Notes under the pieces: model-generated
Told to the model about the DNA's origin: nothing
Seen by the model: only the letters and a program-made list of their open reading frames with translations
Database searches by the model: none
Assembly (NCBI RefSeq): GCF_024362345.1
Contig: NZ_CP101505.1
Location: 2,439,501-2,503,500, forward strand
Origin: Polaribacter dokdonensis
GTDB taxonomy: Bacteria; Bacteroidota; Bacteroidia; Flavobacteriales; Flavobacteriaceae
Length of the DNA: 64,000 bases
Direction: 5' to 3'
Shown: in pieces, positions 17,374 through 26,578 of the stretch
How positions within the stretch are numbered: position 1 is the first letter of the stretch
Layout of the letters: each line of letters begins with the position of its first letter
Position numbers and translations under genes: made by a program

Positions 17374-18828
17374 ATGAATCGATTATTAGCCTTTCTTATT
17401 TTTATTACGAGTACTTTTCTATATCAAAGTGGTTTTTCACAAACCATAAAAGCTGATGTAAATAGCTTCTTTGTAGATGAAAAAAATAAAATGATTTTAT
17501 GGCATGTTTCTAATCTAGGTGGTATTAAAGTGAATACTAATATTCAATTCCGAAAAGATTTAGATTTTAAAAAAGCTAAAGATTTAGAATTAACTTATGA
17601 AGATGTTTTTTCAGTAATTCATCGAAATAAAACAGAATACAAACTTTATATAACCAAATTACCAATAGTTCAATTAGCTTTTAATGAAACAAAGGTTAAT
17701 AGTAAAAACAAGATTACAGGTAGTTTCACGTATTTTGATAATGAACTTGCAATAAAATCTAATATTGGAATTCGATTTAGAGGCAATTTATCGTTAACTT
17801 TTAGTAAAAAATCATTTGATTTAGAGTTTTGGAAAGATAGCTTAGGTGCTAAAAATAGAGATGTTCAATTTACAGGACTACGTTCAGACGATGATTGGAT
17901 TCTAGATGCAATGTTTAATGAACCTTTACGAATTAGGTCTACTGTAGCTGCACAACTGTGGAATACTATTCACGAGCCTTATTACAGCCAAAAAGAACCA
18001 AAAGCAAAAAGTGGCTTTGATACGAGATATGTAGAGGTTTTTAGAAACAACGAATATTATGGTATTTATCAATTGTCAGAATCTGTAGATCGAAAACAAT
18101 TAAAGATTAAAAAAAACAAAGCATCTAAAATTCGAGGAGAATTATTTAAGGCTGATTCATATAAAGGAGGCCCAAGTTTTAAGAAAATAAGTGAAAAACC
18201 CATTTACATCGACTCAAAATGGAATGGTTGGGAAATTAAATATCCTGTTATTAATGATGAATATTATTGGGCTAATCTTGCAGTTTTTTCAGAATTAGTA
18301 ATTAACGAATCTTCAGCAAAATTTCTAAACGAAATTGAAAATAAAATTGAAGTTTCGAATGCCATAGACTATTATATATTCATGAATTTACTAGGTGCTA
18401 CAGATAATATGGGTAAGAATTATTATTTAGCAAAATATGATGAAAACGAACCATATTTTTTTGTTCCTTGGGATTTAGATGGAGTTTGGGGCGTAATTCA
18501 AGATGGTAAAGAACAATATTTTACTAGTAAAATTGTATTAGAAAATGGTCTTTTTAAAAGATTACTAAATGAAAACCCAAATAATTATAAAGAGAAATTA
18601 AAAAATCGTTGGCAGTTATTAAGAACAAAAGAGTTTAGTAACGAAAAACTATTTCAAAGAATAAATCAGCTATTTGCTAAATTCACAAAAGAAAAAGTTT
18701 ACGAGCGTGAATTTTTAGTTTGGCAAAACAAGCTTAATGAAAAACCGAATCAAGAACATTATCAGCATTTAGAAAATTGGCTAAAAGAAAGGCTAATCTA
18801 TTTAGACAATTATTTTCAAAAATTATAG
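17374..18828 (+). CDS. Secreted CotH kinase-like protein
   Basis: I place the start at ATG 17374 (484 residues) rather than at the in-frame TTG at 17362, because the signal peptide (MNRLLAFLIF to GFSQ) then begins normally. The protein matches the CotH family: GIRFRGN-S-FSKKSFDLEFW, then DNMGKNYYLAKY and FVPWDLDGVWG, which correspond to the kinase-like nucleotide and metal-binding segments of spore-coat CotH. CotH in Bacillus phosphorylates coat proteins; secreted CotH-like proteins in Bacteroidota are common but little studied. An extracytoplasmic role is inferred from the signal peptide. It stands alone. Confidence 0.8.
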   Translation: MNRLLAFLIFITSTFLYQSGFSQTIKADVNSFFVDEKNKMILWHVSNLGGIKVNTNIQFRKDLDFKKAKDLELTYEDVFSVIHRNKTEYKLYITKLPIVQLAFNETKVNSKNKITGSFTYFDNELAIKSNIGIRFRGNLSLTFSKKSFDLEFWKDSLGAKNRDVQFTGLRSDDDWILDAMFNEPLRIRSTVAAQLWNTIHEPYYSQKEPKAKSGFDTRYVEVFRNNEYYGIYQLSESVDRKQLKIKKNKASKIRGELFKADSYKGGPSFKKISEKPIYIDSKWNGWEIKYPVINDEYYWANLAVFSELVINESSAKFLNEIENKIEVSNAIDYYIFMNLLGATDNMGKNYYLAKYDENEPYFFVPWDLDGVWGVIQDGKEQYFTSKIVLENGLFKRLLNENPNNYKEKLKNRWQLLRTKEFSNEKLFQRINQLFAKFTKEKVYEREFLVWQNKLNEKPNQEHYQHLENWLKERLIYLDNYFQKL

Positions 18829-18928
18829 TTCATCATTTAGGCTTTACGAATAAAAATCTTTAGAATTTTCTTAACGATTAACAATCTTTTTTTTAACATC
18901 TTTGTAACAATCTAAAGTTATAGAGAAG

Positions 18929-19771
18929 ATGAAGATTTACCCAATAGAAACAGGAAATTTTAAGTTAGATGGAGGTGCAATGTTTGGTGTTGTACCAAAA
19001 ACTATTTGGCAAAAAACAAATCCTGCAGATGCTAATAATTTAATAGATATGAGTATGCGTTGCTTGCTTATTGAAGATGAAGATCGATTGATTTTAGTAG
19101 ATACAGGATTAGGAAATAAGCAGTCAGATAAATTTTTTGGATACTATTTTTTATTTGGTGATTTTTCGTTAGATACCTCTCTTAAATACTTAGGATTCCA
19201 TAGAGATGACATTACAGATATCTTTTTAACTCATTTGCATTTCGATCATTGTGGAGGTGTAATTGAAAGAAACAAAGAAGGTTTACTAATACCTGCTTTT
19301 AAAAATGCCAAAGTTTGGTCTAATGATAACCACTGGTCTTGGGCTACAGAACCAAACCCAAGAGAAAAAGCATCCTTTTTAAAAGAGAATATCAACCCAA
19401 TAAAAGAAAGTGGTCAACTAGAATTTATACATAGCAATTATCAAGAACAAATTGGTTTTGATGTTTTATTTATGGATGGTCACACAGAAAAACAAATGCT
19501 TCCTAAAATAGAATATCAAGGAAAAACCCTTGTTTTTATGGCAGATTTGTTACCAACAATTGGGCACATACCTTTACCTTATGTTATGGGTTATGATACT
19601 AGACCATTACTTACCATAAAAGAAAAAGCAGACTTTCTAAATTTAGCAGCAGATGAAAATTTTTATCTGTTTTTAGAACACGATGCACACAATGAAATCT
19701 GTACTGTAAAACATACAGAAAAAGGAGTAAGATTAAACACTACACACAAGTTTTCAGAAATATTTAGTTAA
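18929..19771 (+). CDS. MBL-fold metallo-hydrolase
   Basis: The 280-residue protein carries the zinc-binding motif THLHFDH (His102, His104, Asp106, His107), then MDGHTEKQ (His185), ADLLPT (Asp206) and EHDAH (His251), a complete two-metal site of the metallo-beta-lactamase superfamily. There is no signal peptide, so it is cytoplasmic. The layout resembles lactonase or quorum-quenching-type hydrolases (as in AttM/AiiA relatives), but the substrate is open. It lies 12 bases upstream of the subtilase gene and is probably cotranscribed with it. Confidence 0.88.
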   Translation: MKIYPIETGNFKLDGGAMFGVVPKTIWQKTNPADANNLIDMSMRCLLIEDEDRLILVDTGLGNKQSDKFFGYYFLFGDFSLDTSLKYLGFHRDDITDIFLTHLHFDHCGGVIERNKEGLLIPAFKNAKVWSNDNHWSWATEPNPREKASFLKENINPIKESGQLEFIHSNYQEQIGFDVLFMDGHTEKQMLPKIEYQGKTLVFMADLLPTIGHIPLPYVMGYDTRPLLTIKEKADFLNLAADENFYLFLEHDAHNEICTVKHTEKGVRLNTTHKFSEIFS

Positions 19772-19783
19772 AATTATACAGAA

Positions 19784-21496
19784 ATGAGAAATGTCAGGGG
19801 GTATTTTTTAAGTGCTGCAATCGCACTTGGTTTTTTAGGATGTAAAACAACGCAAAATGTTGTTGTACAGCCAAATTTTAATGCTGTAAATACAACACCA
19901 GCAAAAAAAACGGACTTACCAGAAAATGAATTTCAAAAATGGTCTCATTTAGATATTACTCAAGATTCTATTGCAGGTATGAGTTTGTCTAAAGCCTACC
20001 AATTTTTAGAAGGTAAAAAAGGTAAAGAAGTTATTGTTGCAATTGCAGACTCTGGAGTAGATGTAAAACATGAAGATTTAAAAGATGTGCTTTGGATTAA
20101 TCCTTCAGAAATTGATAACAACAATATTGATGACGATAAAAATGGTTTTGAAGATGATGTCTTTGGATGGAACTTTCTTGGAAATAAAGAAGGAGAAGTT
20201 GTTACCATAGATCAGCTAGAAATTACAAGATTAGTAAAACAAGGTAAATCTAAATTTGCTATGGTTGATGTTGCTAATCTTTCTGTAGAAGATAAAAAAG
20301 AATATGATTCATACTTAAAACTAGTAAAAGAATATGATGCCACAATTTTAGAAAAAGAGGCAGAGATTAGTAAAATGGAAGATTACCTTATTACTTTAGG
20401 GCTAATTCAACAAGATTTTAAGGTAGTAAAAGAATTAGCTAAACAAAAAGCTTTAACGCTAGAATTAGTAAATAGTTTAAATGCACCCAATTTACAAACA
20501 CTTGTAAAAGTTAAAAATGTAGCTAACATTCTTAAGCAAGGAATGAATGAAGATATACTAAATGAAGAACATGAAAAAGTTGTAGAATATCTTACAGAAA
20601 TAAAAAAAGCGATGAAAGGTTATGATTTAGAAATGAATTTTCGCCAATCTCTGGGAGATGATTTATATGATATTACAGATAAAATCTATGGTAATAATAA
20701 TGTGTTAGGTACAGCAGAAGCAGCAAAGCATGGTACACATGTAGCAGGTATTGTTGCTGCTAATAGAACCAATAATATTGGTGCAATTGGTGTTGCAAAT
20801 AATGTAAAAATTATGACTGTAAGAATTGTACCTGATGGAGATGAACATGATAAAGATGTAGCTTTAGGTATTAGATATGCAGTAGATAATGGAGCAAAAA
20901 TCATAAACACAAGTTTTGGTAAACGTTTTTCGCCAAACAAAAATTGGGTATTTGATGCTATTAAATATGCAGCAGAAAACGATGTTTTAATAGTAAATGC
21001 AGCAGGTAATGATGGTAAAAATATAGATAGTAGAGCATCTTATCCAACAGACTCTAAAGATATGATTACCGAGTTTGCAGATAATGTAATTACTATTGGT
21101 GCAAGTAGCTTGTCTTATGACAAAAACTTACCAGCAAGTTTTTCTAATTATGGTAAAATTAATGTAGACGTTTTTGCGCCAGGTGTGGATATTTACGCTC
21201 CAGTTCCTAATGATAAATATGAGGCTTTAAGTGGTACATCTATGGCTGCACCATCAACAGCAGGAGTTGCAGCTTTAATTAGAGGATATTATCCAAACTT
21301 AAAAGCAAAAGAAGTAAAAGAAATATTAATGAATTCTGGGGTAAAAATAAACTTCGAGGTTATTAAACCAGGTTCACAATCAGAAGATAATCCAGAAGGA
21401 GAATTAATTCCTTTTTCTGAACTTTCAGTTTCAGGCAGAATTGTAAATGCGTATAATGCTTTACAATTGGCAGATTATATGTCTAACAAAAAATAA
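19784..21496 (+). CDS. Subtilase (S8) lipoprotein with large insertion
   Basis: The 570-residue protein starts with a lipoprotein signal (LGFLGC, Cys20). The catalytic residues are Asp89 in IADSGVD, His316 in KHGTHVAG and Ser486 in SGTSMAAP, with oxyanion Asn409 in AAGND. All four are intact, so it should be active. Subtilisin has 32 residues between Asp and His; here there are 227, because of a mostly helical, Lys/Glu-rich insertion (about 140-300). It would act at the cell surface or in the periplasm. The M1 peptidase lipoprotein gene follows after 68 bases. Confidence 0.93.
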   Translation: MRNVRGYFLSAAIALGFLGCKTTQNVVVQPNFNAVNTTPAKKTDLPENEFQKWSHLDITQDSIAGMSLSKAYQFLEGKKGKEVIVAIADSGVDVKHEDLKDVLWINPSEIDNNNIDDDKNGFEDDVFGWNFLGNKEGEVVTIDQLEITRLVKQGKSKFAMVDVANLSVEDKKEYDSYLKLVKEYDATILEKEAEISKMEDYLITLGLIQQDFKVVKELAKQKALTLELVNSLNAPNLQTLVKVKNVANILKQGMNEDILNEEHEKVVEYLTEIKKAMKGYDLEMNFRQSLGDDLYDITDKIYGNNNVLGTAEAAKHGTHVAGIVAANRTNNIGAIGVANNVKIMTVRIVPDGDEHDKDVALGIRYAVDNGAKIINTSFGKRFSPNKNWVFDAIKYAAENDVLIVNAAGNDGKNIDSRASYPTDSKDMITEFADNVITIGASSLSYDKNLPASFSNYGKINVDVFAPGVDIYAPVPNDKYEALSGTSMAAPSTAGVAALIRGYYPNLKAKEVKEILMNSGVKINFEVIKPGSQSEDNPEGELIPFSELSVSGRIVNAYNALQLADYMSNKK

Positions 21497-21564
21497 TAGA
21501 ATCAAACAATTAAAGATTGTTGCTATTTTTATACTTTTATAATCACTTAAAAAAATCAATTTAT

Positions 21565-23418
21565 ATGAGAAAATTATTACTTCTACTAGTATCTGTAGGT
21601 TTTATTGTTGCCTGTGCAAAAACTAAAGATGTTCAGTACTCAGAAAACTCTAAGAACAAAATGTCTTCAAATGCTAATGGTTATTGGCAACAACAAGTAG
21701 ATTATACTATGGATATTGATATGGATGTAAACAACTATCAATATAAAGGAACACAGAAGTTAGTTTACACCAATAATTCTCCAGATGATTTAGATCGTGT
21801 ATTTTATCATTTATATTTTAATGCATTTCAACCTGGTTCGCAAATGGATGTTCGTTCATTAAATATTGCAGATCCAGACAGAAGAGTAAGAGATAGAATT
21901 AGTAAATTAAAACCAAATGAAATTGGTTATATAAAGGTAAATTCTTTAAAACAAGATGGTGCAGCTGTAACTTATGAAACAGTTGGTACTATATTAGAAG
22001 TACAATTACAAAAGCCAATTAAAGCTGGTGAAACTGTAACGTTTGATATGCTTTTTGATGCTCAAGTACCTGTGCAAATTAGACGTTCAGGAAGAAATAG
22101 TAAAGAAGATGTTGCGCTTTCTATGGCTCAATGGTATCCAAAAATGGCTGAATATGATTTTCAAGGATGGCATACACCTCCATACATTGCTCGTGAATTT
22201 CATGGAGTTTGGGGAGACTTTGATGTTACTTTACATATAGACAAAAGTTATGTAGTTGGTGGTACAGGTTACTTGCAAAATCCGCAAGAAGTTGGGCATA
22301 ATTATGCAGATAGAAATCAACCGTTAAATTTACCTGAAGGTGATAAATTAACATGGCATTTTAAAGCACCAAATGTGCACGATTTTATGTGGGCTGCAGA
22401 TCCTGACTATAATCATGATATATTAAAAATGCCTTCTGGACCAACTTTACACTTTTTTTACAAGAAAACTTTAGATGGAGAATATTTACAAAACTGGAAA
22501 AAGTTACAGCCACAAACTGCTGAGTTAATGGCTTATTTTTCAGAAAATGTGGGTAAATATCCTTACAAGCAATACTCTGTTATTCAAGGTGGAGATGGAG
22601 GTATGGAGTATGCAATGGCTACATTAATTACAGGTAAACGTAAATATGGTAGTTTATTTGGAGTTACTGCTCATGAAATGGCTCATACTTGGTTTCAGTT
22701 TTTATTAGCTTCTAACGAAAGTTTACATCCTTGGATGGATGAAGGTTTTACAAGTTACATTTCTAATAAAGCCGAGAATCAAATATTAAATGAAAACAAA
22801 GAGAATCCACATACAGGTTCTTATAGAGGATATAGAACAATTGTAGATAGAGGCTATGAAGAATCACTTTCTACGCATGCAGATAGATATCATACAAACT
22901 GGGCTTATAGTACTGCAAGCTACTCTAAAGGAAACATCTTTTTATCTCAACTAGAATATGTAATTGGTTCAGAAAATGTTGCTAAAGGTTTAAAAAAATA
23001 CTTTAATGAATTTAGCTTTAAACATCCAACTCCAAATGATATTAAACGCTCTATGGAAAAAGTTTCTGGTATACATTTAGATTGGTATTTAAATGAGTGG
23101 ACACAGACTACACACACTATAGATTATGGAGTAAAATCTGTTGATGATAAAACCATTACTTTAGAAAGAATTGGTAAAATGCCAATGCCTATAGATGTTG
23201 ATGTAGAATATGCAGATGGTACAACAGAAAGTTTTAATATTCCATTAAGAATAATGAGAGGAGTTAAGCCAACTAATGCAACTGTGTTACAAGATTGGGC
23301 TTGGGCTATACCAACATATTCTTTTAATGTTGCTAAGTCTGTTAAATCTGTTACAATAGATAAAAGCGGATTAATGGCTGATGTTAAATTAGACAATAAT
23401 ACTTATCCTGAAAAGTAA
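21565..23418 (+). CDS. M1 family metallopeptidase, lipoprotein
   Basis: I use the ATG at 21565 (617 residues) because it starts the lipoprotein signal (MRKLLLLLVSVGFIVAC, Cys17); an in-frame TTG at 21517 would only add a non-signal extension. The zinc site is HEMAH (His370, Glu371, His374) with Glu393 in DEGF, the HExxH-x18-E of gluzincins. The exopeptidase motif appears as GGDGGMEYAM, the variant of GxMEN. The N-terminal beta domain and C-terminal helical domain fit the family. It is predicted to release N-terminal residues from peptides at the cell envelope, which would complement the adjacent subtilase. Confidence 0.93.
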   Translation: MRKLLLLLVSVGFIVACAKTKDVQYSENSKNKMSSNANGYWQQQVDYTMDIDMDVNNYQYKGTQKLVYTNNSPDDLDRVFYHLYFNAFQPGSQMDVRSLNIADPDRRVRDRISKLKPNEIGYIKVNSLKQDGAAVTYETVGTILEVQLQKPIKAGETVTFDMLFDAQVPVQIRRSGRNSKEDVALSMAQWYPKMAEYDFQGWHTPPYIAREFHGVWGDFDVTLHIDKSYVVGGTGYLQNPQEVGHNYADRNQPLNLPEGDKLTWHFKAPNVHDFMWAADPDYNHDILKMPSGPTLHFFYKKTLDGEYLQNWKKLQPQTAELMAYFSENVGKYPYKQYSVIQGGDGGMEYAMATLITGKRKYGSLFGVTAHEMAHTWFQFLLASNESLHPWMDEGFTSYISNKAENQILNENKENPHTGSYRGYRTIVDRGYEESLSTHADRYHTNWAYSTASYSKGNIFLSQLEYVIGSENVAKGLKKYFNEFSFKHPTPNDIKRSMEKVSGIHLDWYLNEWTQTTHTIDYGVKSVDDKTITLERIGKMPMPIDVDVEYADGTTESFNIPLRIMRGVKPTNATVLQDWAWAIPTYSFNVAKSVKSVTIDKSGLMADVKLDNNTYPEK

Positions 23419-23441
23419 GTTTTAGAATAAGTAAAAAACAT

Positions 23442-23475
23442 AAAAAAAGTGAAGCTATTTAGCTTCACTTTTTTT
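23442..23475. terminator. Bidirectional terminator between the M1 peptidase and LysE genes
   Basis: A-run plus AGTGAAGCT pairs with AGCTTCACT plus T-run around a short ATTT loop. It serves both converging genes. Confidence 0.9.
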
Positions 23476-23493
23476 ATATCTAAAAACTAATTA

Positions 23494-24162
23494 TTAGTTC
23501 AGAAATTCGTTTATTTTTTCTTTAGGAATAAAGCCCATCAGCATTAAGTAAATTCCACAAACAATAAGAATAATTCCCATTATACGTTTCACTTTATAAA
23601 TAACAGCTGGTGTCATTTTACTTTTTAATTGTTTAGCTAGTAATATTTTAAACAAGTCTGTTACAAAATATCCTAAAATGATAGTCGCAAAATACCAAAA
23701 TATAGCATTTTGATTCATCTTTAGTGCAGGTCCAATTACCAATACTGTTCCTAACCAAAAAGCCAAAACACCTATATTAATAAAGTTTAAGAAAAACCCT
23801 TTTACAAAAAGTTTAAGGTAATTGTTTTCTACAATAGGTACTTCTATAGATTTTGCAGATTCTAAAGCTTGTTTTTTATTTTCTCTATCAAAATAGGTAA
23901 TTAAACCATAAATGATAAGTACTAAACCTCCAATAAAAAATAATCTTGGGTCGTCTTTAATTTTTTCTAATAAAGATCTACTTCCATAATAACCAATTAG
24001 AATAAAACAGATATCACCTAAAATTACTCCTAAATCAAAGGCAATAGCAGCTCTAGCTCCTTTTAAAATACTGGTTTGTATTAACATAAAAAATACAGGC
24101 CCAATCATAAAAGCCATAAAAAAGCCAATAAGTAAAGCGTTTTTAAAGTCGTAAATATCCAT
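23494..24162 (-). CDS. LysE family transporter
   Basis: The 222-residue protein has about six hydrophobic segments and begins with the LysE/RhtB-type segment FKNALLIGFFMAFMIGPVFF, with a conserved GP in the first helix. A charged loop at about 95-112 separates the third and fourth helices. LysE-family proteins export amino acids. The substrate is unknown. It lies downstream of the PaaE-like reductase and asd and may be cotranscribed with them (gaps of 20 and 8 bases). An export role for aspartate-family amino acids would fit with asd but is speculative. Confidence 0.85.
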   Translation of the reverse strand: MDIYDFKNALLIGFFMAFMIGPVFFMLIQTSILKGARAAIAFDLGVILGDICFILIGYYGSRSLLEKIKDDPRLFFIGGLVLIIYGLITYFDRENKKQALESAKSIEVPIVENNYLKLFVKGFFLNFINIGVLAFWLGTVLVIGPALKMNQNAIFWYFATIILGYFVTDLFKILLAKQLKSKMTPAVIYKVKRIMGIILIVCGIYLMLMGFIPKEKINEFLN

Positions 24163-24182
24163 ATTTTACAAAAATAAGGATT

Positions 24183-25229
24183 TTAAATGTCATCAAAATC
24201 AATAGAAATAGTTGCTGTTGTTGGGTGAGCTTGGCATGTTAAAATAAAACCTTCTTCTATTTCACCATCAGTTAAAATTGAGTTTTTAACCATAACAGCT
24301 TTACCTTCAGTTACTTTTGCTAAACAAGAGCTGCAAACTCCACCTTGACAAGAGTAAGGAGGATCTAAATCATTACGTAAAGTGGCTGCTAAAATATCAT
24401 CTGTTTGTTGCATGTTAAATGTGGTTTCCTCATCATCTAACAAAATTGTAATTTTAGTAGTACCATCTTGTACTTCTGCTACAGCTTCTTCATCTACAGA
24501 TACTGTAAATAATTCAAAATGAATATTTTCTTTAGTAAAGTAGTTGCTTTTTAAGGTGTTAGTAACCTCATTTATCATTTCTTCTGGCCCACATAAATAG
24601 GCAGCATCAAAAGTGGTTTCTTTGTACATGTTTTTTACAAAGTAGTTGGTTACACTTTTATCAATTCTTCCTCTCAATTGGTTTTTTACTTCTTCTCGAC
24701 TAAAGATATAATGTAATTTGAATTGAGTTCCATACTCTTCCTTTAAAGAATTTAATTCATCATAAAAAATAGTGTCTGCTTCAGTTTTATTACCATAAAC
24801 CAAAGTAAATTTAGAAGTAGGTTCATTTTCTAAAACAGACTTTACCATAGAAAGAATTGGTGTAACTCCTGAACCAGCAGCAAAAGCTATATAGTTTTTA
24901 TTTGCTTCTGGTTGCAATTCAAACCTACCTTCAGGAGCAGAAATTTCTATCTCATCTCCAGCTTTTAGATCAGAGGTTGCATATTTAGAAAATGTGCCAT
25001 TTTCTACAGCTTTTATTGCTACTCTAATTTCACCACTCTTAGGAGTAGAACAAATGGAGTAAGCTCTTCTTACTTCTTCTCCATTTATTTTAGTTTGTAG
25101 TGTTATGTATTGCCCAGCAACAAAATTAAAATCTTGTTTTAATTGTTCAGGTATATCAAATAAAACAGAAACCGCGTTTGCGGTTTCTTGTTTAACTTCT
25201 TGTATGTTTACTTTGTGAAAATCTGCCAT
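24183..25229 (-). CDS. PaaE-like 2Fe-2S/FAD oxidoreductase
   Basis: The 348-residue protein combines a ferredoxin-NADP reductase-type module (FAD-binding RRAYSICSTP near residue 54, NADP region AAGSGVTPILSM and YGNKTEADTIF) with a C-terminal plant-type 2Fe-2S domain (Cys294, Cys299, Cys302, Cys332 in SCQGGVCSSC and LTCQAHP). This order is that of PaaE and class IA/HmpX-type reductases, which pass electrons from NADPH to an oxygenase. No oxygenase gene is adjacent, so its partner is unknown. It is placed between asd and a LysE gene. Confidence 0.88.
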   Translation of the reverse strand: MADFHKVNIQEVKQETANAVSVLFDIPEQLKQDFNFVAGQYITLQTKINGEEVRRAYSICSTPKSGEIRVAIKAVENGTFSKYATSDLKAGDEIEISAPEGRFELQPEANKNYIAFAAGSGVTPILSMVKSVLENEPTSKFTLVYGNKTEADTIFYDELNSLKEEYGTQFKLHYIFSREEVKNQLRGRIDKSVTNYFVKNMYKETTFDAAYLCGPEEMINEVTNTLKSNYFTKENIHFELFTVSVDEEAVAEVQDGTTKITILLDDEETTFNMQQTDDILAATLRNDLDPPYSCQGGVCSSCLAKVTEGKAVMVKNSILTDGEIEEGFILTCQAHPTTATISIDFDDI

Positions 25230-25237
25230 AAATGTGT

Positions 25238-26227
25238 TTAAACTAAATTATTTGCAATTAAATATTCAGCTATTTGAACTGTGTTGGTTGCAGCACCTTT
25301 TCTTAAGTTATCTGCAACTATCCACAAATTTAAGGTATTTTCTTGAGATTCATCTCTTCTAATTCGACCAACAAATACTTCATCTTTATCATGAGCTTTT
25401 ATTGGCATTGGGTATACATTGTTGTCCAAATCATCTTGCACAATAACTCCAGGAAAATCATTTAATAATTGACGAACTTCTGCCAAATCAAAATCATTTT
25501 CAAATTGCACATTTACAGCCTCTGAGTGCCCACCAGCAGTTGGAATACGAACAGCTGTTGCAGTAACTGAAAAAGAATCATCTCTTAAAATTTTCTTTGG
25601 CTCGTTTACCAATTTCATTTCCTCTTTGGTGTAACCATTTTCTAAGAAAATATCACAATGAGGTAAAGCGTTTCTACCAATTTTATGTGGATAAGCCATT
25701 TCTCCATCAACTCCAGCTTCTTCATTATCTAATTGTTGTACAGCTTTTACTCCTGTTCCAGAAACAGATTGATAGGTAGAAACCACCAAACGTTTCATTG
25801 TATATTTTTCGTGTAAAGGGGCTAAAGCCATTACTAACTGAATTGTAGAACAGTTTGGGTTTGCTATAATTTTATCATCAGCAGTTAAAACATCACCATT
25901 AATTTCTGGAACTACCAATTTTTTATCAACATCCATTCTCCAAGCAGAAGAGTTATCAATAACTGTTGTACCTACTTCAGCAAATTTTGGAGCCCATTCT
26001 AAAGAAGTATCTCCACCTGCAGAAAATAAGGCAATATCTGGTTTTAAGTTTACAGCATCCTCTAAGGTTACTATTGTAAAATCTTTGCCTTTGTAACTTA
26101 ACTTTTTACCTGCAGATCTTGCAGAAGCTACAGGAATAAATTCTGTTATTGGTAAATTGCGTTCTTCTAAAACTTTTAACATCACTGTGCCAACCATACC
26201 AGTTGCACCAACTACTGCTACTTTCAT
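25238..26227 (-). CDS. asd: Aspartate-semialdehyde dehydrogenase
   Basis: Asd reduces aspartyl phosphate to aspartate semialdehyde with NADPH, the branch point to lysine (and diaminopimelate), threonine and methionine. The start is ATG 26227 (329 residues), where MKVAVVGATGMVG begins; the open frame extends further upstream only as unrelated codons. The nucleotide-binding glycine motif is at 6-13 and the catalytic Cys126 lies in ANPNCSTIQ. RIPTAGGHSEAV contains the substrate-binding Arg and the general-base His. It is the first gene of a three-gene minus-strand unit. Confidence 0.96.
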   Translation of the reverse strand: MKVAVVGATGMVGTVMLKVLEERNLPITEFIPVASARSAGKKLSYKGKDFTIVTLEDAVNLKPDIALFSAGGDTSLEWAPKFAEVGTTVIDNSSAWRMDVDKKLVVPEINGDVLTADDKIIANPNCSTIQLVMALAPLHEKYTMKRLVVSTYQSVSGTGVKAVQQLDNEEAGVDGEMAYPHKIGRNALPHCDIFLENGYTKEEMKLVNEPKKILRDDSFSVTATAVRIPTAGGHSEAVNVQFENDFDLAEVRQLLNDFPGVIVQDDLDNNVYPMPIKAHDKDEVFVGRIRRDESQENTLNLWIVADNLRKGAATNTVQIAEYLIANNLV

Positions 26228-26357
26228 TATATTAAATTTTGATTCTAAATTCTTTACAAAGATGAGAACTAAATAAATGATGACCATTATTTTAATAAAT
26301 ATTTACCAATATATTTCCAGTTGTTTAAATTTTAACAAGATGTACTAAAATTTAATT

Positions 26358-26440
26358 TTGAAGCTATTTCCAGCTTTCAGCACTCGCTTTTTTGCAGAAA
26401 AAGCAAAAAGAGCTTAAACAAATGCTTCAATCTGGGCTAA
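26358..26440. repeat. Flavobacterial-type intergenic repeat element (single copy here)
   Basis: The element runs from TTGAAGCTATTTCCAGC to GCTTCAATCTGGGCTAA. Its ends pair (TTGAAGC at 26358-26364 with GCTTCAA at 26424-26430), and an inner hairpin pairs GCTTTTT (26386) with AAAAAGC (26398-26404). I recall similar dispersed intergenic elements, with a CTATTTCC(A/C)GC-like left end and a TCAATC(C/T)GGGCTAA-like right end, in many Flavobacteriaceae genomes. That recollection needs a search. No second copy is in this window. Confidence 0.55.
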
Positions 26441-26513
26441 TCATTTTTAGAATTGTATTGTTTTTAGATCATTTTAAGGTTAAACAAATTATAGTCAATT
26501 CCTAAAATAATTG

Positions 26514-26521
26514 TAGTTTTG
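26514..26521 (+). promoter_or_regulatory. -7 box of trhO
   Basis: TAGTTTTG matches TAnnTTTG and lies 57 bases before the start codon. The -33 element is not evident. Confidence 0.4.
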
Positions 26522-26578
26522 CCAAGAATTATTTTACGAACAAAAACTGAATAAAGTTCAGCTTAAAAAAGGTATAGC

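Larger units (their letters stand above)
26228..26578. other. Intergenic region between asd and trhO
   Basis: This 351-base divergent spacer holds no open reading frame that I can support. It contains a repeat-like element at 26358-26440 and a TAGTTTTG box at 26514. On the minus strand a box-like CATCTTTG lies at about 26256-26263, upstream of asd, and deviates from TAnnTTTG in its first base. Confidence 0.6.

Noticed and set aside
21517..21564. Upstream TTG start for the M1 peptidase
   Set aside because: It would place unrelated residues before a clear lipoprotein signal that starts at 21565.
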